Assembly (NCBI GenBank): GCA_964636985.1
Contig: CAZWSX010000005.1
Span: forward strand, 1 to 64,000
Length of the DNA stretch: 64,000 nucleotides
Direction of reading: 5' to 3'
Origin: CAZWSX01 sp964636985
GTDB taxonomy: Bacteria > Planctomycetota > Planctomycetia > Pirellulales > Pirellulaceae
Shown here: piece after piece, positions 60,031-64,000 of the stretch
How positions within the stretch are numbered: the first letter of the stretch is position 1
Layout of the letters: each line of letters starts with the position of its first letter
Program-made: the position numbers and the translations under genes
The notes under the pieces: model-generated
What the model was told of the DNA's origin: nothing
Databases searched by the model: none
What the model saw: only the letters and a program-made list of their open reading frames with translations

Positions 60031-61503
60031 CTAATCGGCGTCTTGCTTCGGCAACGGCGAGACTGGCTCAACGATCGCAGCGTAGGCTGGTTTTGGCCGG
60101 CCGTTAGCATCGAGGATCAGCGGATGTTGTCCCGCACGCCAAGTGCGGCGGTCGTGCAGGCCCCAGAAGGTGACTCGCTCGATGACGTCCTTGTGCTTCT
60201 CGAAGATGGCGAAGAGTTTCGCGTAATCGTTCGCCTGCCGTTTCAAATCCTCAGCCGAGGCGGGTGTCGAGGTTCGAGCCCCAGGCCGTCCAAAGCCTCC
60301 ACCGAGTTGACCTCCCGAGGCTCCACGAATCGTAACGTCGAGTTCGGTAATGCTGACTTTCAGGCCGAGCGACGCATAGTCGGAGATGGCCTTGTCGATG
60401 TCTTCAAAGGGAACGCTTCCCGATCTCCAGTGCCCCTGTATGCCGACGGCGTGAACGGGAGCCTCGTCCTTGAGCAACCGTTTTAACAACACCATGGAGC
60501 TGGCATGCTTCGGTCCTGATTCGATGTTGTAGTCGTTGTAGTACAGCGTCGCGTTGGGGTCGGCTTCGTGCGCGAACTTGAACGCTAGCGTCAGATACTC
60601 CGGTCCAAGGGACTGCACCCACTTCGAGTTGCGGAGGGCTTCCGTGGTCGCAGTCTCCGCGTTGCCGCCATCATGGATGGCTTCGTTGACGACATCCCAG
60701 CTTTGAACCTTGTCTTTGTATCGCCCAACCAGGGTGTGGATGTGTTCCTTCAACCGCTGAATGATCGCTGCCTTTTCGCCGTCGCGGAAGAACCAGTCGG
60801 GAGTCTGTGCATGCCAGACCAATGTGTGGCCATGAACGGATAATTTGTTAGTCGTCGCCCAATCGACCAGTGCGTCGGCCCTCTCGAAGCGCCAACGCCC
60901 TTCTTCCGGATGAATGGGCTCAGGCTTCATGCAATTTTCGGGAGTGACCGCACTAAAGTGCGTGGTCGCCAGACTCAATTCCCCGTCGGAGTAGCCAGTT
61001 GGCACGTCGCCTGCCATCCCGATGCGGAACGCGTCTTGGAACGCATCCTTGATCACGCGATCGATCTTGACCTCGACGGCTGGCGCAGGATCGGGTTGCG
61101 GTTCGGGCTCTGGCTCCTTCGGAAGTTGGCGAGTTGCTGTCGCTTCGATGCTGCCGAAGCCGGTCACCTTGCGGACAAACGTGATCTGGTCGCCCGCCAA
61201 TTTGCCGGTGTGCTCGATCCGGATTTCCCGATCCTGAATCTTTCTCACCTCGACGAACGAAATCGAGTCGCCATCGATTTTTACATCAGAAAAACGAACG
61301 TCCCGTTTTTCTTCACTTGACTCGACTACCGCTTTTGCCGTGGACTCGCCATCCTTGGTGACGAAGTCGAAGTGATAGGTTTGCACGCCGACAGGAGTCT
61401 CGTATCGAGCATGCCATTGGCCCGCTATCTCCTCCGCCGCTACCAGGCGGCAGAGGAACATGAGGATGATCAAACCCGAGGCGGGAAGAATGCTGCGTTG
61501 CAT
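60031..61503 (-). CDS. Endo-1,4-beta-xylanase, GH10 family, exported
   Basis: 490 residues from ATG 61503 with a signal peptide (SILPASGLIILMFLCRLV). It cleaves internal beta-1,4 bonds in xylan. An N-terminal beta-sandwich-like domain (GQWHARYETPVGVQTYHFDFVTKDG, up to about residue 125) and a proline/glutamate-rich linker (KEPEPEPQPDPAPA) precede the catalytic barrel. The acid/base glutamate is in WDVVNEAIHDGG and the nucleophile glutamate in VSITELDVTIR; DYNIESGPK and VHGHTLVWHAQTP are also present. It lies 57 bases after the double-esterase gene, in one operon. Confidence 0.95.
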   Translation of the reverse strand: MQRSILPASGLIILMFLCRLVAAEEIAGQWHARYETPVGVQTYHFDFVTKDGESTAKAVVESSEEKRDVRFSDVKIDGDSISFVEVRKIQDREIRIEHTGKLAGDQITFVRKVTGFGSIEATATRQLPKEPEPEPQPDPAPAVEVKIDRVIKDAFQDAFRIGMAGDVPTGYSDGELSLATTHFSAVTPENCMKPEPIHPEEGRWRFERADALVDWATTNKLSVHGHTLVWHAQTPDWFFRDGEKAAIIQRLKEHIHTLVGRYKDKVQSWDVVNEAIHDGGNAETATTEALRNSKWVQSLGPEYLTLAFKFAHEADPNATLYYNDYNIESGPKHASSMVLLKRLLKDEAPVHAVGIQGHWRSGSVPFEDIDKAISDYASLGLKVSITELDVTIRGASGGQLGGGFGRPGARTSTPASAEDLKRQANDYAKLFAIFEKHKDVIERVTFWGLHDRRTWRAGQHPLILDANGRPKPAYAAIVEPVSPLPKQDAD

Positions 61504-61560
61504 AATTACAGTCTCACTGTTTGAACGTCCATGCATTTCAGAGCGAAGCCAGTGGGAGTC

Positions 61561-63660
61561 TTACTTTTGGAACAGGAGCGGTGCGAATTCGCGCAGACTA
61601 CGTCGCCACGATTGCCACTCGTGACCGGTCTTAGGCGAGACGTAGTAGTGAGCGTTGATCCCGGCAGTCTTCAGGGCCTCGACGCTTCCCTTAGGGTCGC
61701 CACCTCGTCGGGAATTTCCGTCGCCGACTTCGTGACCACCGTAACTGACAAAGACCAGGCGGTTTTGTTTTTTGAACTCCTCGATCTCTTTAATGTCCCC
61801 GAGCGCGATCGTGGCGCCGCTGAATAGCCCAATGTGGGAAAAGAGATCTGGCTTGCTCAGTGTAATGGCCTTGGTTTCCATGCTGCCCATCGATAGCCCT
61901 GCCATGGCGCGATGCGGTTGATCGGCGATCGTGCGAAAGTGGGCGTCGACGTAGGGAATCAGCTCATCGCAGAGCACCGTTTGAAACGGCCGAATGTCAA
62001 AATCACGGAGCCCACCCATGCGGATATCGTTGGTCATGCCGTACGTCATCACAATGATGAACGGCTTCATCTTTTGCTCGGCGATGAGATTGTCCATGAT
62101 CAATCCGGCGTGCCCCTGAACGCTCCAGCCGTATTCGTTTTCTCCGTAGCCGTGCTGCAGATACAAAACGGGATAGCGTGTGTCGGTCGCCTCGTCATAG
62201 CCGGGCGGCGTGTAGACGAACGCTCGCCGGTGCTTATCGGTGCTCTTGGAGTGGAACAGGACTTCTCGAATCTGGCCGTGTGGGACCGTCTTGGCTGCGT
62301 AGAAGTCGCGATCCTCAGCGGGGACTTCCACACCGCTCCCCCAGCGATTGGCTCCGAAGAACATCATGCTATTTGGGTCGGGCACTTCGGCCCCGTCGAT
62401 CTTGATGGCGTAATAGTGAAACCCTTCATCGAGTGGCCGCGTGTACCCAATCCAGGCACCATCCTCGCCTTTGACGAACTCGGTGCTGTCGCGGAAAGTC
62501 ACGCCGACGCTTTTTGCTTCCGGCGCCACGATCCGAAACTTGATTCGGCCCTGGGAATTGACCTGCGGAAAATTGCGACCGGGTTGATTGGTTGAAGCCG
62601 GCTGAAAATCGTCCTTGATTCCCTCGGGCGTCTTGCTCGACGGTTTGTTGTCTGGAGAAGCGGGAGTTTCCTTTACCGGCTCGGCGGACTTACTCAGGGC
62701 GGCTTTGGCGGCATCTTCGTTAAAGATCAATTGCGCGAAGTGGTAGAGATTGTTCCGCCAGTGTGTCGCGTCGTGACCGTACGAATCGACATTCCAGACG
62801 TGCGGAACTTCCTTGTCCTTCAAAAATCGCTGCGTGCGCTGGCTGATGTTGATGAGGCCGTCTTTGTTGCCGCACGAGAGCCAAAGCAATTTCAATTGCT
62901 CCTTGGCTTTCGCGGGATCCGGGACCAACTCTTCCGGCGCCTTGGTATTCGGAGCGGAGGAAAAACCACCGATCCAGGCGAAGGTATCGAGGTGCCCGAG
63001 GCCGAAGTTGAGTGACTGGCCGCCCCCCATCGAAAGTCCGGCGAGTGCCCTGTGGGCTCGATCTTTCTCCACCGAATAGCGGGACTCGATCGCTGGGATC
63101 ACATCATCCAGCAAGTCGCGCTCAAAGACGGCGAATGCCGGCGCCGATTCGAAGACGTTACCTTCGGCACGATCATTCTTCTGGGCTCGGCCATTGGGCA
63201 TGACGATAATCATCGGCACGGCTTTTTTGTCGGCGATGAGGTTGTCGAGGAGGACACTCGGCTTGGCGAAATGCTGCCACTCGCCTTCGTTCCCGCCGAT
63301 TCCGTGCAGCAGGTAGAGCACTGGGTACTTCTTGTCCGAGGTATAGCCCGGCGGCGTATAGACGTTGAGCTTGCGCGTTGTGCCGACTGTCTTCGAGTCG
63401 TACTCGATCATTTCCAGCTTGCCGTGCGGAATGTCGTCGCGATTGGCGACAATGCTATCGGCCGGATCAGGGTACACCTGCTTGTCGTTGGGACCAAGTT
63501 CGATCGGCCCCCCGAAACCGCCAGGACGACGTTGGGGGCGGTTGGGTTGCTGCTGCCCCGATGGCTGAGCCGCGGCCTTTTGGCCGGCGTCCCCAGGCTC
63601 TTGGGCTGGAATCGAGACCGCGCCGAGAAGCAACACGCACGTGAAGATAAGCTTTTGCAT
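61561..63660 (-). CDS. Double esterase (two CE1-like domains with CBM48-like domain between)
   Basis: 699 residues with a signal peptide (MQKLIFTCVLLLGAVSIPAQ). The first CE1-like domain (about 60-310) has YPVLYLLHGIGGNEGEW and the nucleophile GLSMGGGQSLNF; a CBM48/E-set-like domain follows (about 370-450: GRIKFRIVAPEAKSVGVTFRDSTEF). The second esterase domain (about 465-695) has YPVLYLQHGYGENEYGW and the nucleophile GLSMGSMETKAI. Such enzymes remove acetyl or feruloyl groups from xylan and work with the downstream xylanase. Two active domains in one chain is unusual. Confidence 0.9.
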   Translation of the reverse strand: MQKLIFTCVLLLGAVSIPAQEPGDAGQKAAAQPSGQQQPNRPQRRPGGFGGPIELGPNDKQVYPDPADSIVANRDDIPHGKLEMIEYDSKTVGTTRKLNVYTPPGYTSDKKYPVLYLLHGIGGNEGEWQHFAKPSVLLDNLIADKKAVPMIIVMPNGRAQKNDRAEGNVFESAPAFAVFERDLLDDVIPAIESRYSVEKDRAHRALAGLSMGGGQSLNFGLGHLDTFAWIGGFSSAPNTKAPEELVPDPAKAKEQLKLLWLSCGNKDGLINISQRTQRFLKDKEVPHVWNVDSYGHDATHWRNNLYHFAQLIFNEDAAKAALSKSAEPVKETPASPDNKPSSKTPEGIKDDFQPASTNQPGRNFPQVNSQGRIKFRIVAPEAKSVGVTFRDSTEFVKGEDGAWIGYTRPLDEGFHYYAIKIDGAEVPDPNSMMFFGANRWGSGVEVPAEDRDFYAAKTVPHGQIREVLFHSKSTDKHRRAFVYTPPGYDEATDTRYPVLYLQHGYGENEYGWSVQGHAGLIMDNLIAEQKMKPFIIVMTYGMTNDIRMGGLRDFDIRPFQTVLCDELIPYVDAHFRTIADQPHRAMAGLSMGSMETKAITLSKPDLFSHIGLFSGATIALGDIKEIEEFKKQNRLVFVSYGGHEVGDGNSRRGGDPKGSVEALKTAGINAHYYVSPKTGHEWQSWRRSLREFAPLLFQK

Positions 63661-63670
63661 GATAGGCCCT

Positions 63671-64000
63671 TTAGTTTCCCTTCGCCGTAGGTTCGGCCGC
63701 CACGACCGTCGTGGGGTCCGCCAGTGATTTGGAGACGCGCCGCAGCAGTTTTGCGAGCAACTTCATCTCTGCGGTGCTCAAAGAACTCACCATCTGGTCT
63801 CTGATGGCCTCGCCAGACTTGAAGACCTGCCGGTATTTCCGCAGCCCTGACGCCGTGAGAGCGACCGTTCTTGCGCGCCCATCAGTTGGGTGCGTGTCGC
63901 GGGCGACCAAGCCTCGCTCTTCCAGCAGGACCAACATCGCGCGCACGGTGCTGGGATCGGATGGCATGCGAGCGGCCAATTCACGCTGCGTGAGTGCATG
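63671..64000 (-). CDS. MarR-family transcriptional regulator, cut by window edge
   Basis: The frame is open to the window end; the visible 109 residues cover the winged helix (ALTQRELAARMPSDPSTVRAMLVLLEERGLVARDTHPTDGRARTVALTASG) and the C-terminal dimer helix. The N-terminal part lies beyond base 64000. It ends 11 bases before the double-esterase gene, so it heads or precedes the xylan-degradation operon and probably controls it. Confidence 0.9.
   Translation of the reverse strand, partial: HALTQRELAARMPSDPSTVRAMLVLLEERGLVARDTHPTDGRARTVALTASGLRKYRQVFKSGEAIRDQMVSSLSTAEMKLLAKLLRRVSKSLADPTTVVAAEPTAKGN

Overview
The window looks like chromosome from a planctomycete, most likely in or near the Pirellulales. 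This is inferred from family content and not from any marker RNA. It is GC-rich and gene-dense. Typical traits are a very large DUF4175-type membrane protein with a disordered acidic/lysine-rich tail, a serine/threonine kinase with C-terminal repeats, several secreted alkaline-phosphatase-superfamily and arylsulfotransferase-like proteins, polysaccharide hydrolases, and a membrane pyrophosphatase. No rRNA, tRNA, CRISPR array, IS element or prophage was recognised.

Left edge to 5 kb: end of a flagellar operon, flhA (cut by the edge), flhF, a MinD/FlhG-type ATPase with altered P-loop lysines, a small membrane protein and a FliA/WhiG-type sigma factor. A 660-base non-coding stretch follows, with hairpins and a nested inverted-repeat element. 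From 5.6 to 12.1 kb are an unrecognised protein, a PlsC-type acyltransferase, an ECF sigma/anti-sigma pair, and a three-gene + strand cluster ending in an ATP-dependent DNA ligase. From 12.1 to 22.4 kb, on the - strand, are an SDR, the DUF4175-like protein, a GntR-ABC operon with a visible promoter/operator, a thioredoxin-like protein, a small unknown, and a PmoA/DUF6807-type protein.

From 22.6 to 31 kb are a membrane-bound pyrophosphatase, a CpsB-type PHP phosphatase, a 3-methyladenine glycosylase, a class V aminotransferase, an HlyD-like adaptor and a Tat-exported prenyltransferase-repeat protein. From 30.9 to 44.3 kb a long - strand run holds a Ser/Thr kinase, two tandem arylsulfotransferase-like proteins, two AP-superfamily enzymes, a ribbon-helix-helix protein, an Oxa1/DUF106-like membrane protein and a small sulfotransferase. 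The tight spacing suggests a coordinated envelope system, and I consider it the best candidate for an undescribed system.

From 44.6 to 53.8 kb are a cysteine desulfurase, a transglutaminase remnant, a RIC-type (DUF542) protein under a promoter covered by a palindrome, a DUF3365 haem protein, a Mug glycosylase, and a lipid-modification cluster. That cluster is DUF2177, a MerR regulator with a degenerate B12 domain, a FAD amine oxidase, DUF1365, a cyclopropane fatty acid synthase and DUF1295. Related gene sets are light- or singlet-oxygen-responsive in other bacteria. From 53.9 kb to the end are a GH97 glycosidase, a DJ-1/Hsp31-type protein, a quinone oxidoreductase, small unknowns, two hsp20 genes behind a near-consensus sigma-54 promoter, and a MarR / double-esterase / GH10 xylanase operon running off the right edge.
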